Shown here in pieces: positions 1 through 8,081 of a DNA stretch of 64,000 nt. Under the pieces are notes generated by a model. It searched no databases. It saw only the letters and a program-made list of their open reading frames with translations, and was not told where the DNA came from. Made by a program: the position numbers and the translations under genes. Source of the stretch: Amycolatopsis solani (GTDB taxonomy: Bacteria > Actinomycetota > Actinomycetes > Mycobacteriales > Pseudonocardiaceae); NCBI RefSeq assembly GCF_033441515.1, contig NZ_JAWQJT010000001.1, positions 620,001 through 684,000 of the forward strand. The letters are read 5' to 3'. Position 1 is the stretch's first letter, and the number at the start of each line of letters is the position of its first letter.

Positions 1-649
1 TGTGCGTCCCGTCGCCGGTGCGGCGGACGCCGGGGTCGGTGACGAAGTTGTGCTTCACCGCCATCCGCTCGCCGGGCATCCCGGCCGATACCAGGAGGTC
101 GCGTTGCGCCGCCGAAATGCAGAAGAACCGCGAAACGCCCGTCCACCACCGGCGGCGGTTCGCGACCATGCTCGCCGCCATCGGGAGCGTGGCCGCGCTC
201 GAACCGCGGTAGCAGCCGTGCTTCACCGCCGGCAACGGCGAGCCGCCGACGCACTCGGTGCAGATGCGGCCGTCGCGGTGAAGCGTGCCAGGCGGGCAGA
301 CCATGGTGTAGTTGTGCAGCGTCGCGACCGCGGGCACCCCCGCGTCCGCGCAGGCGGCGACCACCGAAGGCGACAACAGCGGGAACGTGTTGTGGATGTG
401 CACGACGTCCGGGCGCTTCGCGCGCAGCCGGGCGGCGAGTTCCTTCCGCACCGCCGGGTTCCACGGCACCATCAGCGGCACCGCGGCCTTGCGGGGCAAC
501 GGCATGGCCGAGATGTCGTCGCTGCGGCGTTCGAACAGCGACACTTCGTGGCCGCCCTCGGCCAGCAGCGAGACTTCGGCGTCGACGACGTTGTTCTCGC
601 CGCTCGGCTGCTCGGACCGGTACCGGTTGTGCACCACGAGCACCCTCAC
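1..649 (-). CDS. Glycosyltransferase family 4, 3' end outside window
   Basis: The product starts VRVLVVHNRYRSEQPSGENN and runs 216 codons to the window edge, so only the N-terminal GT-B domain and the start of the second domain are present. The segment 'PDVVHIHNTFPLLSPSVVAA' and the later 'ATLHNYTMVCPPGTLHRDG' are typical of GT4 enzymes of polysaccharide loci, and the CxxC-type 'CTECVGG' also occurs in that subfamily. The GTG start overlaps the stop of the upstream ligase-like gene (GTGA), so it is probably translationally coupled and the last visible gene of the exopolysaccharide operon. It would transfer a sugar from an activated donor to a lipid-linked acceptor at the cytoplasmic membrane face; donor and acceptor cannot be read from sequence. 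Confidence 0.85.
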   Translation of the reverse strand, partial: MRVLVVHNRYRSEQPSGENNVVDAEVSLLAEGGHEVSLFERRSDDISAMPLPRKAAVPLMVPWNPAVRKELAARLRAKRPDVVHIHNTFPLLSPSVVAACADAGVPAVATLHNYTMVCPPGTLHRDGRICTECVGGSPLPAVKHGCYRGSSAATLPMAASMVANRRRWWTGVSRFFCISAAQRDLLVSAGMPGERMAVKHNFVTDPGVRRTGDGTH

Positions 650-1902
650 GCGCTTGCCTCCTTCGCCGGGATGAATGCTTGTTCGTCGGATTGCGGAGTC
701 CCGCGGACCAGCAGTGACGCGGCCACGGCCAGGTGCAGCAGATAAGGCGACGCGTCGCCGAGACCAGCTTCGGTGTAGGAGGCCGAAACGCAGTAGGTGA
801 TCAAGAAGATCGCGCACGTTCTCGCCAGCGAAGGCGGTCGCAGCACCGCGACGACGATCAGCGTCAGGAGGAACCCGGCGACCAGGGCGATCCCGACGAA
901 GCCCTGCTCGTGGTAGATCGCGAGCCAGCTGTTGTCGATCGGGAGGCCGTCGTAGGACTTGTCGGTCAGCCCCACACCGAAGATGTACTCGGCCGTCGTC
1001 CGCGGGGCCTCCAGTAGGGCGTCCCAGACCTTCGCGCGGCCGGTGAGGCTGGAGAAGTTGTCCGCGCTCTGCCCGCGGAGGAACCACGTCTGGAGCGCGC
1101 CGGCGAGCACCACGCCGGCGACGCCACCGACGCCCACCGTCCACGCGAAGACCTTCCGCGCGCGGGCGCTGGTCATCAGCATCGACAGGAAGGCCACCGC
1201 GAGCCCGGCGACGAGGCCGAGCGTCGCCGTGCGGGTGTGCGTGAGCATCAGCAGTCCTACCACCGGCACCACGATGAACACCGCGCTGCGCCACGTCGTG
1301 CGGCGCCCGAACCAGAGGAGGAGCGTGAGCCCGGAGATGACCGCCGCGTACTGGCCGATCTGCGGCGGGGTGAGCGGCCAGATCGCGCCCGAGAGCCTGC
1401 CGCCGTAGATGTCCGGCATCGCGTTGCCCGGGGAGATCACCAGGCCGATCGCCACGGACGCGAGCACGATCGCGTAGGTGCGGATGTGGTAGCGGACGAA
1501 GGTGAAGCCACCGTCCCACCAGCGGGTCAGCAGCCAGAGCGTGGTCACGAACACCGTCAGCCGGAAGCACCGGAACAGCGCGCCAGCGCCCTCCTGCAGA
1601 TCGGCGCTGGAAAGGATGCTGGACACCAGCAGCAGCGTCAGCAGCAACAGGTAGGCGCTCGGGCGGATCCGCAGGTGCTTGTTCAGCACCAGCGCGATGA
1701 CGAAGGCCGTCATCAGCGCGCCCATGGTGACCAGCTGGCTGACCGACCGCGGGAGCGGGATGACCGTCTTCGCGCCGGTCGAGCCGAGCGTGTTGAGGAT
1801 CAGCAGCGCCCAGGCCAGGCCGGCCCACTTCGGCGTCGCGGAGGTGGGTTCGGCCGCGGCGTCGCCGCGGATGCCCGCCGCCGGTGCGGTGTGCGCGGTC
1901 AT
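646..1902 (-). CDS. O-antigen ligase/Wzy-like polymerase membrane protein
   Basis: This 418-residue protein is almost entirely hydrophobic, with about ten predicted membrane spans. A Wzy_C/WaaL-type region is visible: 'LTHTRTATLGLVAGLAVAFL' about halfway, then a large external loop containing 'GVGLTDKSYDGLPIDNSWLA' and 'YHEQGFVGIAL'. This family polymerises or ligates lipid-linked oligosaccharide repeats on the outer face of the membrane. It lies one base after the beta-helix lipoprotein gene and overlaps the next glycosyltransferase by four bases. In a Gram-positive polysaccharide locus a polymerase role is more likely than lipid A ligation; that choice is inference. Confidence 0.8.
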   Translation of the reverse strand: MTAHTAPAAGIRGDAAAEPTSATPKWAGLAWALLILNTLGSTGAKTVIPLPRSVSQLVTMGALMTAFVIALVLNKHLRIRPSAYLLLLTLLLVSSILSSADLQEGAGALFRCFRLTVFVTTLWLLTRWWDGGFTFVRYHIRTYAIVLASVAIGLVISPGNAMPDIYGGRLSGAIWPLTPPQIGQYAAVISGLTLLLWFGRRTTWRSAVFIVVPVVGLLMLTHTRTATLGLVAGLAVAFLSMLMTSARARKVFAWTVGVGGVAGVVLAGALQTWFLRGQSADNFSSLTGRAKVWDALLEAPRTTAEYIFGVGLTDKSYDGLPIDNSWLAIYHEQGFVGIALVAGFLLTLIVVAVLRPPSLARTCAIFLITYCVSASYTEAGLGDASPYLLHLAVAASLLVRGTPQSDEQAFIPAKEASA

Positions 1903-1903
1903 G

Positions 1904-3430
1904 TCAGCCCCCGCCCTGTGCGGTGTACGTGCTCCCGGTGTCCTGCGAGTACGGCGAGCCTTCCCACTCGCCGACCTCGAGGACGCGGTCGGTCGTGTAC
2001 ACGATGAACGTCCACGGACCGGTGTAGCTGTTGTCGTGCCAGCGGTTGTCCTGCTTGAACGTGATCGCTTCCTGGACCGCCTCGCCCTTGTACGGCGACC
2101 AGTCCGGGTAGGTGCCGAAGTTCGACAGCAGGCCCATCCGGCCGCACGCGGCCTGGCAGCCGACGACCGCCGGGTCCAGGACGAACTTGTTGTCGTGGAT
2201 GTCGACGTGCTGGGTCTTCCAGCGGCAGTCGGCCAGCAACGGGCCGGCCGAGATGGCCGGGGCCGCGCACTGCTTCACGTTCGGCACCAGCCGGGTGCAG
2301 TCGCCGGAGGAGGTGTTGGCCGGGCTGTTGCAGAAGCGGTCGGCGTTCTCCCACAGCGTGATCCCGGACCAGTTGTTCTCCAGGTAGTTGCGGGAGATCT
2401 CGATCTTCGCGGTGCGCGCCTTGATCCGCGGCTCACCACCGGACTCGGAGATGTAGATCGTCGGCGTCGGGAAGTTGTCGCCGCGGTCGGCGTACCGGCG
2501 GCCGTCGACCCAGTTGTTCTTGCGGATCGTGTTGTCCCGGATGACGGCGTTGTAGCTGATCTCGTAGATCAGCGCGGCACCGTCGTTGTCCTCGATGAGG
2601 TTGCCCTCGATGAGGAAGTCGTTGTTGTTCGTGTCGGCCCAGAGCCCGGTGCCGTGGTTGTCGTGCACCCAGTTGCCGCGCACGTCGGCGCCGTTGACGT
2701 CCCAGAACTTGATCCCGCCGCTGCAGCCGCAGCCCTCGATCTTCGTCTCCCAGTCGCCGGTGTTGTTGCCGGCGATCTCGTTGCCCTCCACGACGAGGGC
2801 TGTGATCGGGGTGCCGCCGGAGTAGGCGTTGATGCCGTACTGGCCGTTGCGGCGCAGGCAGTTGCCGCGCACCTGCTGGCGCGCGCCCGCCATCAGGCCG
2901 GCGCCGTCGTTGTCCTGGATGGTCGAGTGCTCGATCACCCAGCCGTCGCCGGAGTCGTGGTTGACGACGCCTTCATCGTGCGGTGCGGCGAAGCCCTGCA
3001 CGGTCACGTAGGTGATCTTGACGTTCACCGCGTGTCCGGTGAAGGCGTACTGGTTGATCTTGCGGCCGTCGACGATCGCGCCCGGTGCGCCGATGTAGAC
3101 GTCGCCGTCCTTGGGGGACACCTGGTCGTACTTGTCGTCGCCGAGGATGTGCTTGCCCGGCTTGAGCCAGAACGTCGTCCCCGGCCCGGCCGAGCGCGTC
3201 TTCGCGGCGAGGTCGCCCGGCACCGCCGGGTCGACGACCACGGCCCCCGCGGGGGCGGCCGTCGGACCGGCGGGCTCCTTGTCGCACACGGCCGCGACCG
3301 AACCGCTGGGCGCCGGCGTCGCCTGGGCCGGCCCCCCGTCGGTATCCGGCCCGCCCGAGCACGCCGCGACCGTGAGCAGGACACCGAGCAGCGGAGCGGC
3401 ACGGCGGAGTCGGAGGCGGCGGGCTGTCAC
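1904..3430 (-). CDS. Secreted right-handed beta-helix lipoprotein
   Basis: The 508-residue protein begins with an arginine-rich n-region, a hydrophobic stretch and lipobox 'LTVAAC', so it should be a lipid-anchored extracellular protein. The rest has repeated Asn-rich turns ('GNNTGDWETKIEG', 'VRGNWVHDNHGTGLWADTNN', 'IEGNLIEDNDGAALIYEI', 'IRDNTIRKNNW') typical of right-handed parallel beta-helices (polysaccharide lyases, epimerases, tailspike-like hydrolases). In the same operon are a heparinase-like lyase and a ligase-like protein, so it probably binds, epimerises or trims the exported polysaccharide. I cannot assign a catalytic class. Confidence 0.8.
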   Translation of the reverse strand: MTARRLRLRRAAPLLGVLLTVAACSGGPDTDGGPAQATPAPSGSVAAVCDKEPAGPTAAPAGAVVVDPAVPGDLAAKTRSAGPGTTFWLKPGKHILGDDKYDQVSPKDGDVYIGAPGAIVDGRKINQYAFTGHAVNVKITYVTVQGFAAPHDEGVVNHDSGDGWVIEHSTIQDNDGAGLMAGARQQVRGNCLRRNGQYGINAYSGGTPITALVVEGNEIAGNNTGDWETKIEGCGCSGGIKFWDVNGADVRGNWVHDNHGTGLWADTNNNDFLIEGNLIEDNDGAALIYEISYNAVIRDNTIRKNNWVDGRRYADRGDNFPTPTIYISESGGEPRIKARTAKIEISRNYLENNWSGITLWENADRFCNSPANTSSGDCTRLVPNVKQCAAPAISAGPLLADCRWKTQHVDIHDNKFVLDPAVVGCQAACGRMGLLSNFGTYPDWSPYKGEAVQEAITFKQDNRWHDNSYTGPWTFIVYTTDRVLEVGEWEGSPYSQDTGSTYTAQGGG

Positions 3431-3439
3431 GGGCGGGTC

Positions 3440-5563
3440 CTAACTGAAGCGGAGCAGGGTGGTGAGCTGTCCGGGAGTCCCGGAGCCGATCAGGGTGGTC
3501 GAGGGTTCCTTCCGGCCGAAGCCCGCGGAGTACCAGCCGAGCGGCGGCTCGACCTCACCGCGGTGCACGCTCCAGGACAACTCGGGCGGCAGCTCGAGCA
3601 CAGCGGTCCGCACACCCACACCGGCCCCGGCGAGCGAACCGGACAGCTGGCCGACGAGCGGATCGGCCACGGCACCGAGGTGCCCCGCCCGACCGGCGGC
3701 GGAAGCGCCGACCTCGCCGCGAGAGGCGGCCTCAGCCCGGCTGACCTGACCGCGAGCGGCGACTGCGGCCTCGCCGGCCTCGCTCGCGGTCGAGACGTCG
3801 GCCATCCCACCGGGCGCGGCCCAGCGGAGGTGGACCGTCGTCCCGTCGAGCATGACCGTCACCGCCGGGCCCAGGTGGAACGCCAAGCGTCCCGGCGAGC
3901 CCTGCTCGCCCAGGACCTCGTCGACGATCGTCAGCACCTCGCCGTCCAGCTCGACCGTGCGGCGGTGGACCGCCGGGGCGTAGCCGTCGTGGGCCGCCGA
4001 CCAGTGGCTGGGGCCGTCGGGTGGGGTGCGGACGTCCAGCACCTTCGTCACCGCGTGGCGGGTCCACAGGAACGGGCCGCCCGAGATCGACTGGTCGCGG
4101 GCGTTCAGTTCCAGGGTGTTGTGGCCGAGCGTCGAGCGGAAGTACGACCGCCATTGGGGCTCGCCGTGGTAGCAGAACGTGCCCGGGTCGGCCAGGATCT
4201 CCACGCCGTCGTGGCGGACCTCCACCGACAGCGCGTCCGCGTGGGCGTGGGCCGCGATCGAGAGGAAGCCGTGGGGGCCGCCGTCGCAGCGGGCCCACAC
4301 GCGGCCCGAACGCAAGATCGTCATGCCCGCGTCGCGCAGGTGCGCCGGACGGCGACCGGGCCGGATGCCGGTGGCTCGTGGGGTGCGTGCGGCCAGCGAT
4401 GCCAGCAGCGGCGTGCGGACGTCGTCGCCCGGGACCGGGGGCCACCAGTCCAGGCGGCCGAACAGCACCTCGCCGGAAGCCAGCAACGATGCCCAGCGGT
4501 GGGTTTCGACGCCGTCGACGATCAGGCCGAAGCCGTCGTCGGCGTCACCCTGGCGGGGCGGGTGCACCTTGTTGTCCACAATGGACGCCAGGGCGTCGGT
4601 CATCCGGAGCAGGACGTCCCACGTCGAGTCCGGCACCGGCGTACCCGCCGCGTCGGCTTCGAGGGCGGCCGCGAGGCCCAGCTCCAGGACCAGGCCGTGG
4701 TACTCGGACGCCAGCTCGGCGTTCAACCCCGACGGGAACGTGTTGCGACCGAGCTGGACGTCCAGCGAACGCGTCGCCGAAGCCCGCCACGCCGCCGACT
4801 CCGGGAACCAGCCGAACGCGCAGGCCGCCGCCAGCAGGCCGGCGTCCTCGGCGATCACGTGGTTGTTGGCCGACGAGCCGTGGCTGCGCAGGTTCGCGAG
4901 CCAGTTCTGGTGGTGCCACAGCTGGAGCTGGAAGTCCGGGTTGTCCTCGAAGAGCTCCGGTGCGCCCGCCCAGCCGTCGAGCAGGCGGCGCGTCCAGACC
5001 CACGACAGCAGCCGGATGCCCAGCTCGATGCCGCTCACCCAGTGCGGGCCCTGCAGCGGCGGGTTCTCCGCCCACCACGAACGCAGGTGGGCGGCCACGC
5101 GCGTGGCGTAGGCCGGGGTGCCGGTCAGGGCGTACGCGGCGGCCAGCACGGTCAGGTGCTGGTGGCGCGAGGGCTCCCAGATCTGCTTGATGTCGCCGAC
5201 CTCGTCCTCCGACCGGTACGGGACGTCGAACGCGTACACGTCCGATGGCGCGCGGCGGCCGGTCTTCGGGTCGAGGAACCAGTCCGGCGACACCATGTCC
5301 GAGCGCACCACGCCGAAGTACTCGGCGCGGCCCGCCATCAGCTCGTCGGCGGTGGCCAGGAGCCGCGAAACCGCCTCGGCGGACACCTTGCCCAGCACGC
5401 CGGCGGGCAACGTCGCGGTGAACCGCGGGTGCCACGGCCACTCCGGCGCCATCGGCAAGCCCGACCGCCACTGCCGCTGCACAACGGCATGCCGCGCGCG
5501 GCCGACGACCTCCGCCGGCCCCATGCGGGACAGCCGGCGCAGGTACCAGCCGGGGCCCATCAT
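3440..5563 (-). CDS. Heparinase II/III family lyase-like protein
   Basis: The preferred start is the ATG at 5563 (product MMGPGWYLRRLSRMGPAEVV, 707 residues), overlapping the stop of the small ORF upstream (ATGATG). An in-frame extension to 5698 exists but is low-complexity repeat. The N-terminal alpha-toroid half carries 'ANNHVIAEDAGLLAAACAFG' and the C-terminal beta-sandwich half carries the family segment 'AHAHADALSVEVRHDG', followed by 'ILADPGTFCYHGE' and 'LGHNTLELN'. Such proteins cleave or modify uronate-containing polymers and are common in exopolysaccharide clusters. No signal peptide is evident, so its location is unclear. A low-complexity Ala/Glu/Arg insertion lies near residues 600-650. 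Confidence 0.85.
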   Translation of the reverse strand: MMGPGWYLRRLSRMGPAEVVGRARHAVVQRQWRSGLPMAPEWPWHPRFTATLPAGVLGKVSAEAVSRLLATADELMAGRAEYFGVVRSDMVSPDWFLDPKTGRRAPSDVYAFDVPYRSEDEVGDIKQIWEPSRHQHLTVLAAAYALTGTPAYATRVAAHLRSWWAENPPLQGPHWVSGIELGIRLLSWVWTRRLLDGWAGAPELFEDNPDFQLQLWHHQNWLANLRSHGSSANNHVIAEDAGLLAAACAFGWFPESAAWRASATRSLDVQLGRNTFPSGLNAELASEYHGLVLELGLAAALEADAAGTPVPDSTWDVLLRMTDALASIVDNKVHPPRQGDADDGFGLIVDGVETHRWASLLASGEVLFGRLDWWPPVPGDDVRTPLLASLAARTPRATGIRPGRRPAHLRDAGMTILRSGRVWARCDGGPHGFLSIAAHAHADALSVEVRHDGVEILADPGTFCYHGEPQWRSYFRSTLGHNTLELNARDQSISGGPFLWTRHAVTKVLDVRTPPDGPSHWSAAHDGYAPAVHRRTVELDGEVLTIVDEVLGEQGSPGRLAFHLGPAVTVMLDGTTVHLRWAAPGGMADVSTASEAGEAAVAARGQVSRAEAASRGEVGASAAGRAGHLGAVADPLVGQLSGSLAGAGVGVRTAVLELPPELSWSVHRGEVEPPLGWYSAGFGRKEPSTTLIGSGTPGQLTTLLRFS

Positions 5564-5904
5564 GTCCGGGCCCCTGCCGTCCGCAGCCGGACCGACGCCA
5601 CGCCCGCCCGCCGCGACCGCTCGAGCCGCACCGGCGCCACGCTCGCCTTGCGCGAGGGCTCCAGCCGGGCCCGCGCCACGCCCGCTACCGCCGGGCACCC
5701 GCCTTCAGCGACCGCCCCGACAAGGCCAGGCTCGCCCGCTCCCCGGCTGGCAGCCGCCGGCGCCACGCCCGCCCGCCCCAGTCGGCCCCGCGCCACGCTC
5801 GCCTTGCGCGAGGGCTCCAGCCGGGCCTGCGCCACGCCCGCCATCACCGGGCACCCGCCGTCCGCGACCAGGCCGGCAGCCGCCGGGCCCACGCCGCTCG
5901 TCAT
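5560..5904 (-). CDS. Small repeat-containing ORF coupled at both ends
   Basis: A 114-codon frame starts with ATG at 5904, overlapping the stop of the two-domain dehydrogenase gene (ATGA), and ends with TGA at 5562-5560, overlapping the heparinase-like ATG at 5563. The product (MTSGVGPAAAGLVADGGCPV...) is rich in Ala, Gly, Arg and Val and contains two near-identical segments with the core 'ARLEPSRKASVA'. They come from an 80-bp direct repeat offset by 156 bp (52 codons), so the repeat keeps frame. I recognise no family. Perfect double coupling argues for translation; low complexity and repeats argue it may be an expanded spacer. It could also be read as an N-terminal extension of the heparinase in another frame, which I consider less likely. 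Confidence 0.5.
   Translation of the reverse strand: MTSGVGPAAAGLVADGGCPVMAGVAQARLEPSRKASVARGRLGRAGVAPAAASRGAGEPGLVGAVAEGGCPAVAGVARARLEPSRKASVAPVRLERSRRAGVASVRLRTAGART
5634..5869. repeat. Two 80-bp direct repeats offset 156 bp
   Basis: Copies at 5634-5713 and 5790-5869 share the core GAGGGCTCCAGCCGGGCC and differ at only a few positions. The motif GCCACGC(C/T)CGC recurs several more times between 5590 and 5840. The offset is a multiple of three, so both copies are read in the same frame of the small ORF 5904-5560. Confidence 0.85.
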
Positions 5905-8081
5905 GCCGGGGCGCCCGTCTTCTGCGGCAGCTCGATCCGCACCGGGGCCGCGTTCGCGACGCTCGACTGCGCGGCCAGGGTCGCCAGCGTGGTCGCCGCC
6001 AGTGACGACACCGAGATCGGCATCGGCGCGCCCGTGCGGACCGCCGTCAGGAACGCGTCGACCTCCGCCGCCTGGCCCTTGTCGCGGCCCTTCGGGATGC
6101 GGGAACTCGCCCACTTCTTGCGGGAGTACACCGATGCGCGGACGTAGTCGTCGAACTTCAGGACCTTGCCGTCGGCTGTCAGGTCCAGGGTTTCCTTCGG
6201 GAAGCCCGATGAGCCCGTCTCGGCGTACGTGATCACCGCCGTCGAGCCGTCCTCGTAGCCGAGGGTGACCTGGAGGTCTCCGGTCGCGTACACCGACACC
6301 GGGTCCGCGTCGAGCAGCCAGCTGACCGTGTCGATGAAGTGGCCGCCCTCGCCCGCGAAGCGGGAGCCCTCGGTGTCGGTCTGGTTGTACCAGCTGCCGT
6401 GGTCGAGGCGGCCCGCGTTGACCAGGTAGCGGACCGTCGCCGGGCCAACTCGGGGGCCGAACTGGGCCCTGGCCTCGTGCAGCAGCGGGGCGAAACGGCG
6501 GTTGAAACCGACCTGGAGGCGGTCGTTGCCGGACTCCTCGATCGCGTCGAGGACCTTCTGCAACTCCGGCTCCGACAGCGCCAGCGGCTTCTCGACGAAC
6601 ACCGTCTTGCCCGCCAGCAGCGCCTGGCGCGTCAGCTCCGCGTGCGAGCTGTGCCGCGTCACCACGAAGACCGCGTCGATCGAGGAGTCGCCGAGGACGT
6701 TGTCGATGTCCGTGGACGCCTCGGCGAAGCCGAACTTGCGGCGGGCGTTGGCTCCGGACAGGGCTGAGGTCGTCGCGACGTGCTTGAGCTGGACGTCCGA
6801 GCGCTCGACCAGGTGCGGCAGCAGCATCGACGACGCGTAGTTGCCCGCGCCGATGAAGCCCAGGCGCACCGGCTGCCCGGCCGGCAACGCGGCGGCCGGT
6901 GACGCCGACGTCACCCCGACCCGCGCGGACGTGACCACCGGCTCCGTCCGGGCGACCGCGTCCGGGTAGCGGAACAGCACCGCCACCGCCTTCAAGGCGC
7001 CTTCGTTCAGCGACCGGTACGTCGAAACCGCCTCGGAGAAGTCCGAGACGTGCGTGATCAGCGGCTCGACGTCGAGGCGGTCGCGGGCGATCAGGTCGAG
7101 GACGCACTCGAGGTTGCGGCGCTCGGTCCAGCGGACCTGGCCGATCGGGTAATCACGCCCCTCCAGCTCGTACGACGGGTCGTAGCGGCCCGGGCCGTAC
7201 GACCGCGAGAAGCGAACGTCCAGTTCCTTCTCGTAGTAGGCGTTCCACGGCAGGTCGAGCTTGCACTTGCCGATGTCGATCACGCGGCCGCGGTCGCGCG
7301 ACAGCTTCGCGGCCAGCTCCACCGGGTCGTTCGTGTTGCCGCCGGCGGCGAGGTACGTCTGGTCGACGCCCGCGCCGTGGGTCAGCTCGGCCACGGCGTT
7401 GTCGACGATGCCGGACGCCGGGTGCGCGCAGGTGAGCGCGCCGAGGCTCTCGGCGAGCTTGCAGCGCTCCGGGTCCGGGTCGACGCCGACGACGCGGACG
7501 CCGGACGACGTCAGCAGCTGGACGACGAGCTGGCCGATCAGGCCGAGGCCGATCACGAGCGCGACGTCGCCGATCTGCGGTTCGCCGCGGCGGACGCCCT
7601 GCATGGCGATCGAGCCGACGGTGCCGAACGCCGCGTGCCGCGGGTCGACGCCGGCCGGGACGCGCGAGTAGAGGTTCTTCGGCACCCAGTTCAGCTCGGA
7701 GTGCAGCGCGTGCTCGTTGCCCGCGCACGCCACGAGGTCGCCCACGGCCACGTCGGTGATGCCGTCGCCGACCTGCTCGACGACGCCGCACAGCGAGTAG
7801 CCGAGCGGGGTGTAGGAGTCCAGTTTGGACGTCACCTTGCGGTAGGTCGCGGAAAGGCCGTTCGTGGCGACGCTCTGCATCACCTTCGCGACCTGGTCGG
7901 GGCGGGCCTTCGCCTTGCCCACCAACGACATGCTGGCCTCGGACACCTTCATCATCTCGGTGCCGGTCGAGATCAGCGAATACACCGTGCGGACGAGCAC
8001 GCCACCCGGCTTGCAGGCCGGCTCGGGGACTTCCAGCAGCGCCAGTTCACCGCTCTTGTAGTTCTGGACTACCTGCTTCAC
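5901..8081 (-). CDS. Bi-domain oxidoreductase (Zn-dehydrogenase + Gfo/Idh/MocA)
   Basis: The 726-residue protein is a fusion. Residues 1 to about 370 are a medium-chain zinc-dependent dehydrogenase ('GDLVACAGNEHALHSE', NAD-binding 'VIGLGLIGQLVVQLL'). After a Pro/Ala linker, residues about 405-726 are a Gfo/Idh/MocA oxidoreductase ('RLGFIGAGNYASSMLLPHL', 'VFVEKPLALSEPEL', 'GFNRRFAPLLHEA'). This architecture recurs in bacterial polysaccharide loci next to heparinase-like and asparagine-synthase-like genes and is thought to act on nucleotide sugars or sugar acids; the substrate is not established. It overlaps asnB by four bases upstream and the small repeat ORF by four bases downstream. Confidence 0.88.
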   Translation of the reverse strand: MKQVVQNYKSGELALLEVPEPACKPGGVLVRTVYSLISTGTEMMKVSEASMSLVGKAKARPDQVAKVMQSVATNGLSATYRKVTSKLDSYTPLGYSLCGVVEQVGDGITDVAVGDLVACAGNEHALHSELNWVPKNLYSRVPAGVDPRHAAFGTVGSIAMQGVRRGEPQIGDVALVIGLGLIGQLVVQLLTSSGVRVVGVDPDPERCKLAESLGALTCAHPASGIVDNAVAELTHGAGVDQTYLAAGGNTNDPVELAAKLSRDRGRVIDIGKCKLDLPWNAYYEKELDVRFSRSYGPGRYDPSYELEGRDYPIGQVRWTERRNLECVLDLIARDRLDVEPLITHVSDFSEAVSTYRSLNEGALKAVAVLFRYPDAVARTEPVVTSARVGVTSASPAAALPAGQPVRLGFIGAGNYASSMLLPHLVERSDVQLKHVATTSALSGANARRKFGFAEASTDIDNVLGDSSIDAVFVVTRHSSHAELTRQALLAGKTVFVEKPLALSEPELQKVLDAIEESGNDRLQVGFNRRFAPLLHEARAQFGPRVGPATVRYLVNAGRLDHGSWYNQTDTEGSRFAGEGGHFIDTVSWLLDADPVSVYATGDLQVTLGYEDGSTAVITYAETGSSGFPKETLDLTADGKVLKFDDYVRASVYSRKKWASSRIPKGRDKGQAAEVDAFLTAVRTGAPMPISVSSLAATTLATLAAQSSVANAAPVRIELPQKTGAPA

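Noticed and set aside
5564..5698. N-terminal extension of the heparinase-like protein to 5698
   Set aside because: The extension is low-complexity repeat sequence; the ATG at 5563 overlaps the preceding stop and is followed by the conserved part.
1679..6232. A 1517-codon open frame on the plus strand
   Set aside because: It runs antisense through the ligase, beta-helix and heparinase-like genes. Long antisense frames are expected in high-GC DNA; the product is low-complexity and matches no family.
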